Shown: in pieces, positions 11,860 to 21,932 of the stretch
Position numbering within the stretch: the first letter of the stretch is position 1
Layout: the number at the start of each line of letters is the position of its first letter
DNA from: Terriglobia bacterium
GTDB taxonomy: Bacteria; Acidobacteriota; Terriglobia; Acidiferrales; UBA7541
DNA length: 64,000 bases
Assembly (NCBI GenBank): GCA_020072765.1
Contig: JAIQGD010000001.1
Coordinates: 1 to 64,000 of the forward strand
Direction: 5' to 3'
Made by a program: the position numbers and the translations under genes
Notes under the pieces: generated by a model
What the model was told of the DNA's origin: nothing
The model's database searches: none
What the model saw: only the letters and a program-made list of their open reading frames with translations

Positions 11860-12597
11860 TTGCGAACCGATGGACGCGCGCCGGATGCTCTGCGGCCAAC
11901 CAAGATGACGCCGGATTTCATTCCCAGCGCCGAGGGAAGCGTGTTGATCGAGACCGGACACACGCGCGTGATAGTCACGGCCACTGTGGCAGACGGTGTG
12001 CCGCAGTTTCTGAAAGGCTCGGGGAAGGGCTGGGTGACCGGTGAATACGGCATGCTGCCGCGCGCGACCGAGGAGCGCACGCCGCGCGAGTCGGCGCGCG
12101 GACGCCAGTCGGGGCGCACGCTGGAGATTCAGCGCATGATCGGGCGGACGCTCCGCGCGGTGACCGACATGAAAGCGCTCGGCGAGAGGACCGTGTGGCT
12201 GGACTGCGATGTGATTCAAGCGGACGGAGGGACGCGCACGGCATCGGTGACAGGCGCGTTTGTGGCGCTCGCGCTGGCGTGCGAGCGCATGGTGGCGGCG
12301 GGCATGCTTCGCTCGGTGCCTCTGACAGACTCCGTGGCAGCCACCAGCGTCGGGATTGTCCGCGACGAGCTTTTGCTGGACCTCAATTACGAGGAAGATT
12401 CCAGCGCGCAAGTGGACATGAATGTGGTGATGACCGGCACAGGCAAATGCGTCGAGGTGCAAGCCACGGCCGAGGGACGCCCGTATTCGACGCACGAATT
12501 ACAGCAGATGCTCGAACTGGCGGCGGGCGGCATTCGCCACCTGACGCGCGTGCAGCAGGAACTGGTCAACATGAACTTCCGTGGCCGTTCGAGGTAA
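11860..12597 (+). CDS. rph: Ribonuclease PH (TTG start proposed)
   Basis: [12 protein letters not shown]...[18 protein letters not shown]...[44 protein letters not shown]...[25 protein letters not shown]. Confidence 0.95.
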   Translation: MRTDGRAPDALRPTKMTPDFIPSAEGSVLIETGHTRVIVTATVADGVPQFLKGSGKGWVTGEYGMLPRATEERTPRESARGRQSGRTLEIQRMIGRTLRAVTDMKALGERTVWLDCDVIQADGGTRTASVTGAFVALALACERMVAAGMLRSVPLTDSVAATSVGIVRDELLLDLNYEEDSSAQVDMNVVMTGTGKCVEVQATAEGRPYSTHELQQMLELAAGGIRHLTRVQQELVNMNFRGRSR

Positions 12598-12622
12598 CGG
12601 CGCTCCGGGCCGGACCCCATCC

Positions 12623-13246
12623 GTGCGAATCCTCGTGGCTTCATCGAATGCCGGCAAATTGCGCGAATATCGCGCGCTGGCGGCGGGTTCCGTCCTCGAC
12701 TTCGGTCTCCTCCCGAATTTCGGTGAGCTTCCACCGTTCGAAGAGTCGGCGCCCACCTTTGCCGAGAATGCCGCGGGCAAGGCCCTGCACTACGGCCGCT
12801 TCACGGGCGAGATCGTTCTCGCCGAAGATTCCGGCCTCGTCGTCCCGGCGCTGGGCGGCGCACCCGGGGTTCTTTCCGCGCGCTATGCGGGCCCGCGTGC
12901 AACGGACGAAGATTGTGTTCGCAAGCTGCTACGCGAGATGGAAGGGCGTACAGGAGATGAACGGCGCGCGCGATTCGTGTGCGTAACGGCCCTGGCGCGA
13001 CAAGGGCGCGTGCTCGCGGTCGTTTCTGATTTTTCAGCGGGAATTCTCACCACCGAGCCGCGCGGGACGGCCGGCTTTGGCTACGACCCGGTATTTCTGA
13101 TTCCGGAGATCGAGCGCACCTACGCCGAAGCATCGCCCGAAGAGAAGAACCGCCACAGCCATCGCGGCAAGGCCTTCCGCAAGGTACGGGAACTTCTCTC
13201 GGGAACCTGGCCCGGCGCCGAGGGGCCTCTCATAACAGCGAGTTAG
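12623..13246 (+). CDS. rdgB: XTP/dITP pyrophosphatase (RdgB/HAM1)
   Basis: ILVASSNAGKLREYRAL...FAENAAGKALHY...AEDSGLVVPALGGAPGVLSARYAG...GFGYDPVFLIPE. Confidence 0.93.
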   Translation: MRILVASSNAGKLREYRALAAGSVLDFGLLPNFGELPPFEESAPTFAENAAGKALHYGRFTGEIVLAEDSGLVVPALGGAPGVLSARYAGPRATDEDCVRKLLREMEGRTGDERRARFVCVTALARQGRVLAVVSDFSAGILTTEPRGTAGFGYDPVFLIPEIERTYAEASPEEKNRHSHRGKAFRKVRELLSGTWPGAEGPLITAS

Positions 13247-13287
13247 GCGCGGGCAGGCTGTGCGCATGTGCTATATTTTTCCGGACC

Positions 13288-14019
13288 ATGAGCAAGAAAC
13301 TCAAAAAGAAATCGGCAGCGAAGAAGCCCGCCGGAGCCCGGCCAGCGAAGAGGCCGGGGCAAGCGCAGGCAGCGGGACGCGGAACCGATCCCGCGCGCGT
13401 GCGGGCGATCCTGGCGAGACTCGAGGAGGCGTATCCGGCCGCCACCTGCGAGCTGCATCATGACAATGCCTTCCAGTTGCTGATTGCCACGATTCTTTCG
13501 GCGCAGTGCACGGACGAACGCGTGAACCAGGTGACGCCCGCGCTGTTCCGCAAGTATCCGAAGCCCGAAGCGTTCGCCTACGCGAACCCACAAGAACTCG
13601 AGCAGGACATTCGCCCGACGGGTTTCTTCCGCAACAAGACGAAATCCATCATGGGAGCCAGCAAGAAGATCGTGGCGGAATTCCACGGGCAGGTGCCGAA
13701 AACCATGGAGCAGCTACTCACGCTGCCGGGCGTGGCGCGCAAGACGGCGAACGTCGTGCTGGGCAATGCTTTCGGCATCGCCGCGGGTGTCGTGGTAGAC
13801 ACGCACGTGCTGCGGCTGGCAGAACGATTGGACCTCTCCCGCAATACCGACCCGAAAAAAGTCGAGCAGGATTTGATGGCGATCCTTCCGGAGGAGAAAT
13901 GGATCGCCTTCTCGCACCAGCTGATCTGGCACGGACGGCGCGTCTGCGCGGCCCGCAAACCAAAATGCACCGAGTGCAACCTCGATGCGCTCTGCTACTC
14001 CAAAGACAAAACAAACTGA
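13288..14019 (+). CDS. nth: Endonuclease III
   Basis: NAFQLLIATILSAQCTDERVNQVTPALF...LPGVARKTANVVLGNAFG..AGVVVDTHVLRLAERL; C-terminal FeS ligands CAARKPKCTECNLDALC. Confidence 0.96.
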   Translation: MSKKLKKKSAAKKPAGARPAKRPGQAQAAGRGTDPARVRAILARLEEAYPAATCELHHDNAFQLLIATILSAQCTDERVNQVTPALFRKYPKPEAFAYANPQELEQDIRPTGFFRNKTKSIMGASKKIVAEFHGQVPKTMEQLLTLPGVARKTANVVLGNAFGIAAGVVVDTHVLRLAERLDLSRNTDPKKVEQDLMAILPEEKWIAFSHQLIWHGRRVCAARKPKCTECNLDALCYSKDKTN

Positions 14020-14089
14020 CGCGCGAATCGCGCGGCGGGCCGCTTGAAGGCGGCGGCCAGCCGCCACACTCCATAAATCAGAAAACAAA

Positions 14090-14118
14090 TTGACACCGGC
14101 CGGAGGGCTACAGATAAT
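14090..14118 (+). promoter_or_regulatory. Sigma-70-like promoter candidate upstream of the formate dehydrogenase operon
   Basis: TTGACA (14090-14095), 17-nt spacer, GATAAT (14113-14118). Confidence 0.6.
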
Positions 14119-14120
14119 GG

Positions 14121-14191
14121 CGCCTGTCAGCTTTGGTCAGCCCTGGGGGTAAGTCATGTCCTTCCGGTCAAAGTGGGCAGCCTGGCAGGCG
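14121..14191 (+). ncRNA. Candidate structured leader RNA element
   Basis: CGCCTGTCAG (14121-14130) pairs with CTGGCAGGCG (14182-14191), 10 bp with one G-U; nested CTTTG/CAAAG (14131-14135/14169-14173). Confidence 0.35.
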
Positions 14192-14397
14192 GGTTCCAAC
14201 AACTTCATTCCTCCCCACACGCAGTTCGTGTTTCATCGTTTCCTTGCAAGGCTTCGCACGGACATGTTTCCGTGCACCTCTCGGTTCTGGACAGGAAAGC
14301 CTGAGCGCATTACCAGGGAGGTTCGAAACACGTAGATCCAACGTCGTTCGAAGGCGGCCCCTCGGTCTGAGATGCGGAAACAAGGAGGCGCAAACGC

Positions 14398-17300
14398 ATG
14401 GACACGACTCGGCGGGATTTTCTGAAGGTAGCGGCAGCCGGCGGAGCAGCCGCCACGGTATTCGGGTTCGATCTGGCTCCCGCGTACGCGCAACTGCGGG
14501 AACTGAAGATCGCCCGCGCCACGGAGACGCGCTCGACCTGCCCGTACTGCTCGGTGAGCTGCGGAGTGATCATCTACACGCTGGGCGACAGGGCCAAAAA
14601 CGTCACGCCGCAAGTGATCCACGTGGAGGGCGACCCGGACCATCCCATTAACCGCGGCACGCTCTGCCCCAAGGGCGCTTCCCTCGAACAGGACATCCTG
14701 AATCCGCGGCGGCTCACGAAGCCACAGGTGCGCCGGCCCGGCAAAACAGAGTGGGAGGACATCTCCTGGGACAACGCGATCGGCGAAATCGCCCAGCGCG
14801 TCAAGAAGACGCGCGACGAAACCTTCGTCGAGAAGGATGCGAGCGGAAGGACGGTCAACCGCTGTGAAGGAATGGCGTTCACCGGCGGCTGCACCGACAC
14901 CAACGAGTTCAACTACCTGGTGGTCAAGGCCATGCGCAGCCTGGGGGTCTGCTACCTGGAAAACCAGGCGCGGGTTTGACACGGCCCCACGGTCTCAAGT
15001 TTGGGACCAACGTTCGGACGCGGGGCGATGACCAACGGCTGGATCGACATCAAGAACACCGACATGATGCTGATCATGGGCGGGAATCCAGCCGAGAACC
15101 ACCCCTGCGGGTTCAAGTGGGCGATCGAAGCGAAACGGAACCGCAATGCCAAGATGATCGTGGTGGATCCGCGGTTCACGCGCACGGCAGCCACCGCCGA
15201 TCTGTTTCTGCAGATTCGGGCGGGCGCGGACATCGCGTTCCTGGGCGGGCTGGTCAACTACGCGATCCAAAACAACCGGCTGGCGAAAGAGTACCTCCTC
15301 AACTACACGAACGCCTCCTTCCTCGTGAAAGAGGGCTTCCAGCTGCCCGAGAACGGCCTCTACTCCGGCTTCGATCCCGCCACCCAGACGTACGACAAGT
15401 CGACCTGGAACTACCAAGAAGGCGGCAACATGGCGGGCAAGGCGGCGCCGATCGACCGGCCCGCCGCAACCGCGGCCCCCGCGCCGGCGGTGCTTCCGCC
15501 AAACGTGGCGTACGATCTGGCGCTCGAACACCCGCGATGCGTTTTTCAGCTTCTGAAGAAGCAGTATGCGCGTTACACGCCCGAAACCGTCGAGCGCATC
15601 ACCGGGATCCCGAAGGACCAGTTCCTGAAGGCCGCCGACCTGTTTACCTCCATCCGCAAGGATGGCGACACCAAGAAAGTCGCCAGCGTGATCTATGCGG
15701 TCGGCTGGACGCAGCACACGGTGGGCACTCAGATCATCCGCACCGCGGCCATCCTCCAGCTGATGTTGGGAAACGTGGGCCGTGCCGGGGGCGGCGTCAA
15801 CGCGCTGCGGGGACACTCCAATATCCAGGGCGCCACCGATATGGCCGGCGTCTTCGATCTCTTGCCGGGCTACCTGAAGATGCCGCGGCCCGAGGACACG
15901 GACCTTGCGGCGTATCTCAAGCGCGTCACGCCGACGGTTTCCAAACCCGGCCCCTGGGACTCTTTTAGCTACTGGTCCAACACGCCGAAGTTCGCCGTGT
16001 CACTTCTCAAGGCGCTGTACGGACCCGCCGCGACAAAACAAGACGACTGGGCGTTCCACTATCTTCCGAAGATCGATCGCCAGTACTCGTGGACGCAGCT
16101 GTGGGACCGGATGTATCGGGGCGAAGTGAAGGGCCTGCTGAGCTTCGGCATGAACGGCGTGATGATTGGTCCCGACACCAAGAAAAACATCGCCGCGCTC
16201 AAGAAGGCCGAATGGCTGGTCGTCGGCGAACTTTATCCCGATGAAACCAGCGAATTCTGGAGGGCACCGGGAACCACGACGGAGCAGATGCGCCAGATCC
16301 AGACCACGGTTTACCGGCTCCCCTGCGCGGGATTTGCGGAAAAGGACGGGTCCTTCACCAACTCGGCTCGCTGGCTGCAATGGAAGAACGCCGCGCTGCC
16401 TCCGCCGGGCGATGCCCGGCTCGACCAGGATATCCTCGCGCAGATCTTCCTGCGGGTGCGCGATCTGTACAAGAAAGAGGGCGGCAAGTTCCCGGACCCG
16501 ATCCTGAACGCGGCGTGGAGCTATACCGATCCGCAGCACCCGTCGCTGTCGGAAGTCACGAAGGAAATCAACGGTAAGGCGCTGGCGGATTTGAAGGACG
16601 AAAAGACGGGGCAAGAAATCAAGACCGGCCAGCAGCTCCCTGGTTTCGCATGGCTGAAGGACGACGGCACAACGGCCGCGGGCAACTGGATTTATTGCGG
16701 AGCGTGGACCGAAGCGGGGCCGCAGCTCGCGCGCCGGGGCACCGAGGATCCCTCGGGCCTGGGCATCTATCCGAACTGGGCCTGGTCCTGGCCGGCGAAT
16801 CGCCGCGTGCTGTACAACCGCGCCTCCTGCGATGTCGAGGGCAAGCCGTGGGATCCCTCGCGGAAACAGGTCTGGTGGAACGAAGCGGCGGGAAGATGGG
16901 TGGGCAATGATGTCCCCGACTTCAAGGCGGATTCGCCTCCCAAGGACCACATGGGACCCTTCATCATGAATCCGGAGGGCGTGGGGCGCATCTTCGCCCC
17001 GCTGGCCGCCTTTGCCGAGGGTCCGTTCCCGGAACACTACGAGCCGATGGAAAGCCCGGTCAAGAATCCGCTGCATCCCAACCAGTCGAATAATCCGGTC
17101 GTGAAGAAATTCACGACGGCGGAGGATGTGTATGGGACGGTGGAGCAGGGCTTCACCGTCATCTGCACGACCTACCGGCTGACCGAGCACTATCACTATT
17201 GGACAAAGCACAATCCCATGAACGTGGAAACCGTGCCCGAGCCGTTCGTGGAGATTTCGGCCGACATGGCCAAGGACTACGGGATCGAGGGCGGCGAGAC

Positions 17301-17553
17301 GATCAAAGTTACGAGCGCGCGCGGCACGTACATTGCGAAGGCGTTCGTCACCCGGCGGATCAAGGCCATGCTGATCGACGGCAAAAAGATGCACCAGATC
17401 GGCATCCCGATTCACTGGGGCTACCGCGGGATCGCGGAGGACGCCGGCAAAACCGCCAACACGCCCGCCAACCTGCTGACTCCCACGGTGATCGACCCCA
17501 ACGCTTTTACCCCTGAATTCAAGGGCTTCCTCGTTAAGGTTGAAAAGGCCTAG
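14398..17553 (+). CDS. fdnG: Formate dehydrogenase catalytic subunit, TAT-exported selenoprotein (in-frame UGA = Sec at 14977-14979)
   Basis: TAT signal TRRDFLKVAAAGGAAA; STCPYCSVSCG FeS ligands; ENQARV-U-HGPTVSSLGPTFGRGAMTNGWIDIKNTD matches remembered E. coli FdnG ENQARI-U-HGPTVASLAPTFGRGAMTN. ORFs 14398..14979 and 15001..17553 are in the same frame with no other stop. Confidence 0.95.
14991..15008 (+). promoter_or_regulatory. bSECIS apical hairpin within fdnG
   Basis: GGTCTCA-AGTT-TGGGACC: 7 bp with one U-G, loop beginning 19 nt after the UGA, the same spacing I recall for the E. coli fdhF SECIS (18 nt before the loop). Confidence 0.8.
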
Positions 17554-17565
17554 GGGGAGACGAAC

Positions 17566-18450
17566 ATGAGCCAGGCGACATTGGAAATTCGAGCGATTTC
17601 AGGGCACGCGGGTTCGGTTCCCGGAGCCGGAGTGAAGCGCGAGCTGGAAGTCTGCAAACTCATCGACACCACCACCTGCATTGGCTGCAAGGCCTGCGAG
17701 GTGGCGTGCCTGGAATGGAACGGCCTCACGTTCAGCGAGACGACCTTCCAGAACTCCTACCAGACCATGCCGGAGACGGCGTGGAACTATTGGAACCTGA
17801 TCAAGTTCAACGAACACGAGCGGGACGACGGCAGCCTGATGCTGCTGATGCGCAAAGACCAGTGCATGCACTGCGAAGAGCCGGGCTGCTTGGCGGCTTG
17901 TCCCGCCGACGGAGCCATCGTTCAATACGCCAACGGCATCGTGGACTTCCAGCAGGACCGATGCATCGGCTGCGGGTACTGCATCACCGGATGTCCGTTT
18001 AACATCCCGAAATTCAGCCCACAGGCGCGCAAGGTGTTCAAATGCACGCTCTGCGCCGATCGCGTGACGCAGGGCCTGGAGCCTGCGTGCATCAAGTCGT
18101 GTCCGACGGGGTGCCTGCACTTCGGGACGAAGGCGGAGATGAAAGAGCTCGCCGACCATCGAGCGACGCAGCTCCGCGAGCATTCCGGCTTTGCTAAGGC
18201 CGGCGTCTACGATCCGTCCGGCGTGGGCGGCACGCATGTGATCTACGTACTGCACGACGCGAGCGACCCCGAAGTCTACGGGGGCTTGCCCGCTGACCCG
18301 CACGTTCCGTGGACCGTGCAACTTTGGAAGAAGCCGCTCAAGTGGCTGGGGAATTTGGCGATCGTGGCGGGGGTCGCCGGAGTGTTCATTCACTATTTGC
18401 GTTACGGCCCCAAAACGGTTCCGGAAGATCTGCAAGGAGGCAAGCCATGA
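17566..18450 (+). CDS. fdnH: Formate dehydrogenase beta subunit (four [4Fe-4S], C-terminal TM helix)
   Basis: CIGCKACEVAC, CMHCEEPGCLAACP, CIGCGYCITGCPFNIPK, CTLCADRV...CIKSCPTGCLHFGTK; C-terminal WLGNLAIVAGVAGVFIHYLRYGP. Confidence 0.95.
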   Translation: MSQATLEIRAISGHAGSVPGAGVKRELEVCKLIDTTTCIGCKACEVACLEWNGLTFSETTFQNSYQTMPETAWNYWNLIKFNEHERDDGSLMLLMRKDQCMHCEEPGCLAACPADGAIVQYANGIVDFQQDRCIGCGYCITGCPFNIPKFSPQARKVFKCTLCADRVTQGLEPACIKSCPTGCLHFGTKAEMKELADHRATQLREHSGFAKAGVYDPSGVGGTHVIYVLHDASDPEVYGGLPADPHVPWTVQLWKKPLKWLGNLAIVAGVAGVFIHYLRYGPKTVPEDLQGGKP

Positions 18451-19103
18451 GCACGCCGCATCTGCTTCCCAATGGGCGAGTCCTCCGCTATTCGTTTCAC
18501 GAGCGCCTCGTTCACTGGATGGCCGGCATTTCCTACGTGTACCTGCTGCTGACAGGACTTGCCTTCTGGTCACCCTGGCTGTTCTGGATAGCGGCGGCGC
18601 TGGGTGGAGCGGCTGTTTCCAGCCAACTGCATCCCTGGGCCGGGCTGGTGTTCGTGCTCGCCGTTGTGCGGATGTATCAGCTGTGGGGCGCGCAGATGAA
18701 AAAGACGCCGGCGGATAAGGCATGGCTGGAAGCGATGCCTCACTACGTGCGCAATGAAGATGAGTCCATGCCGTCGGTGGATCGCTTCAATCCCGGCCAG
18801 AAAATTCTTTTCTGGGGATTCTGGTGGTGCGGCCTGTTGCTGCTGCTGTCGGGCATAATCCTCTGGTTCACGGATGCGATTCCGTGGAGTCTTCGCTTCC
18901 TGCGCTATTTCGCCGTGATCGTTCATCCCGTGGCGGCGCTTCTCACGATCGGTCTGTTCATTATTCACGTGTACATGGGCACCGCAGCCGAGCGCGGGGC
19001 GTTCGGATCGGTGGTTCGCGGGGATGTATCCCGGGCCTGGGCGAAGAGACATCATCAGTCGTGGTATGAAAGCATTGTTGGGGAGTCCTCGGCGAAGAAA
19101 TGA
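18447..19103 (+). CDS. fdnI: Formate dehydrogenase gamma subunit (cytochrome b556)
   Basis: RYSFHERLVHWMAGISYVYLLLTGLAFWSP...NPGQKILFWGFW...HVYMGTAAERGAFGSVVRGDVSRAWAKRHH. Confidence 0.92.
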   Translation: MSTPHLLPNGRVLRYSFHERLVHWMAGISYVYLLLTGLAFWSPWLFWIAAALGGAAVSSQLHPWAGLVFVLAVVRMYQLWGAQMKKTPADKAWLEAMPHYVRNEDESMPSVDRFNPGQKILFWGFWWCGLLLLLSGIILWFTDAIPWSLRFLRYFAVIVHPVAALLTIGLFIIHVYMGTAAERGAFGSVVRGDVSRAWAKRHHQSWYESIVGESSAKK

Positions 19104-19918
19104 CCAACGGGAAGTGGGCTGCCAGACTGGAGCGCGCGGCCGACCTGGCATCGGAACATACGTTCGCCGCCGAGGCGCTGCGTTTTTACATCCGCATCAC
19201 CGAATACCAGCAGACGCTGGCTTCGTTTTTCGACACCCGGTGCGGCGCCGCGAGGAAGTTCCGCGCGCCCGGCACGCTGCGGCAGGAACTGGACCTGTCT
19301 GTCCTGCTGCCACACCTTGGGCCATTCCTTTCGCTGGTCGAGAGTTGCGCCCCGTCCGCGCTGGCGCAGTCCGCGCGCGAGCTGCGCGAAGGCGCGGCAA
19401 CACACCAGGAAGAAATCCTGACAGAGTTTTGGCGAGCCGATGCGGACGCACCCTCGGCGGCTGTAAGTCCCGCGGAACCCCTGCTGTGCCGCATATTCTT
19501 GCAGCCCTACGCGGAATACCTTGCCGAACATACCGAACACCCTCCATTCGACGGCACCTCTTTGCGGTGTCCGCTGTGTTCCGGCAAACCGCAGGCCGGC
19601 ATCCTGCGCCCGGAGGGCGACGGAGCGAAGCGCTGGCTGCTGTGTTCGCTGTGCGCTTCGGAGTGGGAGTTCCGCCGCATCGTGTGCCCCGCGTGCGGAG
19701 AAGAGGACGCGCAAAAGCTCGCTGTGTACACCACCGGAGACATCGGCCACATGCGTGTGGAGGCCTGTGACACGTGCCGGCACTACATCAAGACCGTGGA
19801 TCTCACCCAGAATGGCCGCGCCGTGCCGGTGGTCGACGAACTCGCCATGATTCCCCTGGATCTATGGGCCACCGAGCACGGCTACCGTAAGATTCAAACC
19901 AATGTGCTCGGCCTCTAG
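19100..19918 (+). CDS. fdhE: Formate dehydrogenase accessory protein FdhE
   Basis: CPLCSGKPQAG, CSLCASEW, CPACGEED, CDTCRHYIKTVDLTQNG cysteine pairs; ATGA overlap with fdnI. Confidence 0.92.
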   Translation: MTNGKWAARLERAADLASEHTFAAEALRFYIRITEYQQTLASFFDTRCGAARKFRAPGTLRQELDLSVLLPHLGPFLSLVESCAPSALAQSARELREGAATHQEEILTEFWRADADAPSAAVSPAEPLLCRIFLQPYAEYLAEHTEHPPFDGTSLRCPLCSGKPQAGILRPEGDGAKRWLLCSLCASEWEFRRIVCPACGEEDAQKLAVYTTGDIGHMRVEACDTCRHYIKTVDLTQNGRAVPVVDELAMIPLDLWATEHGYRKIQTNVLGL

Positions 19919-20039
19919 CATGGACGCCCGTCACTTTTTCCTTTCTGGAACAGTTTCGAGACGCCCCCCGGGCGCTGTTTCGAGGCCGTCCATGGGCCGT
20001 CCTGCATCAAGAACGCCATGGAAACAGCCTACAAAGGCG

Positions 20040-20068
20040 TTGACACAGGTGTGTGGCACACTTAGACT
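20040..20068 (+). promoter_or_regulatory. Sigma-70-like promoter candidate for the FecR-like gene
   Basis: TTGACA (20040-20045), 17-nt spacer, TAGACT (20063-20068), 22 nt before the ATG at 20091. Confidence 0.5.
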
Positions 20069-20090
20069 CGCACTGTATCTCTCGGAGGTG

Positions 20091-20789
20091 ATGGTGAGTT
20101 CATTCGTTCGCCGCGGAGCACGTTCTCTTCTGGTAATGATCGTGATCGGCGGCCTGCTGAACTTCTCCACGATGGCCGCAAGCGAAAAACCGCTGGGCAT
20201 GGTGGTCGCGTCCCAGCATGCGCGTCTGGACAATGCCAATGCGGTCGCGGGCGTCGATGTCTATGCCGGCGACACCTTCGCTACCGATGCGGAGGGCTCG
20301 CTGCGCCTGAAGCTCGGAGGGAGCCAGATCTATCTGCTGGCATCCAGCTCGGCGAAACTCCTGCAACAGGAAAACAAAGTGCGCGCCAGCGTAAAGCAAG
20401 GGACCCTGGGTTTCTCCACAACCACGCCCGGCCAGATCGAGATCGAGACGCCGCTGGCCACCATTCGGGGAGTGAACGGCGAGCGCATGTACGGCCAAGT
20501 GGTCGTCCTCGGTGCGGCTAAGATGACGGTGAGCGCCTATCAGGGGACGCTGGTCGTATCGGCGAATGACCAGGAGCAAATCGTCAAGCCCGGCCAATCC
20601 TACGTCGTCAGCTTTGCCGCTGAGGCGGCCGCGGGAGGCCAGGCACCCGAGGGAGCGGTCAAGCCGGGTGTGAACAAGAAAAAGTTGGCGTTCATGCTGA
20701 TCGCGATCGGCGGCGGGGGCGCGGGCGTAGCATTCCTTTGGCACGAGTTCACGGAAAGCTGTTCGACAGCACCCTGCGACCAATTCTGA
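20091..20789 (+). CDS. FecR-domain protein (exported/membrane)
   Basis: DVYAGDTFATDAEGSLRLKLGGSQIYLLASSSAKL...GTLGFST...IEIETPLATIRGVNG...VVSAYQGTLVVS-type FecR fold; C-terminal hydrophobic segment. Confidence 0.7.
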   Translation: MVSSFVRRGARSLLVMIVIGGLLNFSTMAASEKPLGMVVASQHARLDNANAVAGVDVYAGDTFATDAEGSLRLKLGGSQIYLLASSSAKLLQQENKVRASVKQGTLGFSTTTPGQIEIETPLATIRGVNGERMYGQVVVLGAAKMTVSAYQGTLVVSANDQEQIVKPGQSYVVSFAAEAAAGGQAPEGAVKPGVNKKKLAFMLIAIGGGGAGVAFLWHEFTESCSTAPCDQF

Positions 20790-21103
20790 CCTCCCCGTAA
20801 TCTACAAGCTGCTGCATAACCCACTTTGGGAGCCATGGAACCAATACCTTAGCTTGGTTCTGCAGGCTCGTCCTCTCCGATTCGAATGCATGCTGGCAGG
20901 TGCGTGTTACCCGCCTCGTACCTCCGTTCGACTGCGTTCCGCACGACAATCGAGTTTCAACGAGAGCGAAGTGCTCAGCAGGGTCAAAAATGCGGACGCA
21001 CGCTATTGGCTTCGGCGTGTAACGCCGGCGGGAAATATCACGCGAGGAATTGCAGTAGCAGCGGCACGGGAAACTACTTTAGAATCAATGCAGCCATACA
21101 TGT

Positions 21104-21180
21104 CGGGGCGTAGCGCAGCCTGGTAGCGCGCCTGCCTTGGGCGCAGGAGGTCCGCGGTTCAAATCCGCGCGCCCCGACCA
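21104..21180 (+). tRNA. tRNA-Pro (anticodon UGG), CCA encoded
   Basis: CGGGGCG/CGCCCCG acceptor; CCTGC-CTTGGGC-GCAGG anticodon arm (TGG); GCGGTTCAAATCCGC T-arm; ACCA 3' end. Confidence 0.96.
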
Positions 21181-21210
21181 ATCCTTTCAATGAGTTAGCG
21201 GCCTCGCACG

Positions 21211-21924
21211 TCATTGCACTCGCTCCACTGTAGTGACTTTTGTAGTGACTCCCTGAGTTCTGGCTGCCAGTTCCATCGCACTCACCATCTTGAACTTCTC
21301 GATCTTCGCTGCGGCCTCACGTTTGTGCTCCTCAGCCGGATGAACATACCGCATCGTCATCTGGACGCTCGTGTGCCCAAGCAGAGCGGCGAGGGTCGGC
21401 AGGTCCACGCCGGCCATGACGGCCCGCGACGCGTACGTGTGCCTGAGATCGTAGAGCCTGAATCCCGGAACTATCTTTGCCCGACGAACAGCAGCATCGT
21501 GCGCCTTTCGCACGCTACCGATCGGCCTCTCGGGATTATCGGGAGAAGCGAATACGTACGAACTCTTCGACGAGGCGGTGCGCCCCTTCAGGATCGACCA
21601 AACGTCGTCGGTCATGGTGAGCTTGCGCCTGGCGGCTGCCGTCTTGCCAAATGGGTTGAGCATTGTCCGCTGGACGAAATCCAGATTAGCCGTCTCGATG
21701 CGAAAGACCTCCTCAGGGCGCATGCCCGTGTCCAGCATGACTCTGGCTATATCCCGAAGGGGTTGGCTCGTGGCAGCCAAATAGGCCTGCTCTTCCTCTG
21801 GCGAGATGATTCGGGTCCTCCCGGTTTCACGGAAAAACGTGACGTGTTTCAGCGGATTTGAAACTAGGAAGCCGCAGCGTTCGGCGTAATTGTAGATAAG
21901 CCGTAGCGTGCTTAGAGCACGGTT
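21211..21924 (-). pseudogene. N-terminally truncated tyrosine recombinase (integrase)
   Basis: DTGMRPEEVFRIE (Arg I), FGKTAAARRKL, LYDLRHTYASRAVMAGVDLPTLAALLGHTSVQMTMRYVHP (HxxR and Tyr). Frame reads back to ALSTLRLIYNYAERCGFLVSNPLK and then hits a stop at 21925-21927, leaving about 238 codons. Confidence 0.85.
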
Positions 21925-21932
21925 CTAAGGGA

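Noticed and set aside
14102-14218. Possible tRNA-Sec (selC) in the fdn leader (GGAGG...CCTCCCCA ends, TCA in the middle)
   Set aside because: Span of about 117 nt is too long, and no proper T-arm (GGTTCCAACAACTTC does not pair) or 8-bp acceptor stem forms.
16000-17415. 471-aa minus-strand ORF antisense to fdnG
   Set aside because: Same shadow effect; sense strand is strongly supported as formate dehydrogenase.
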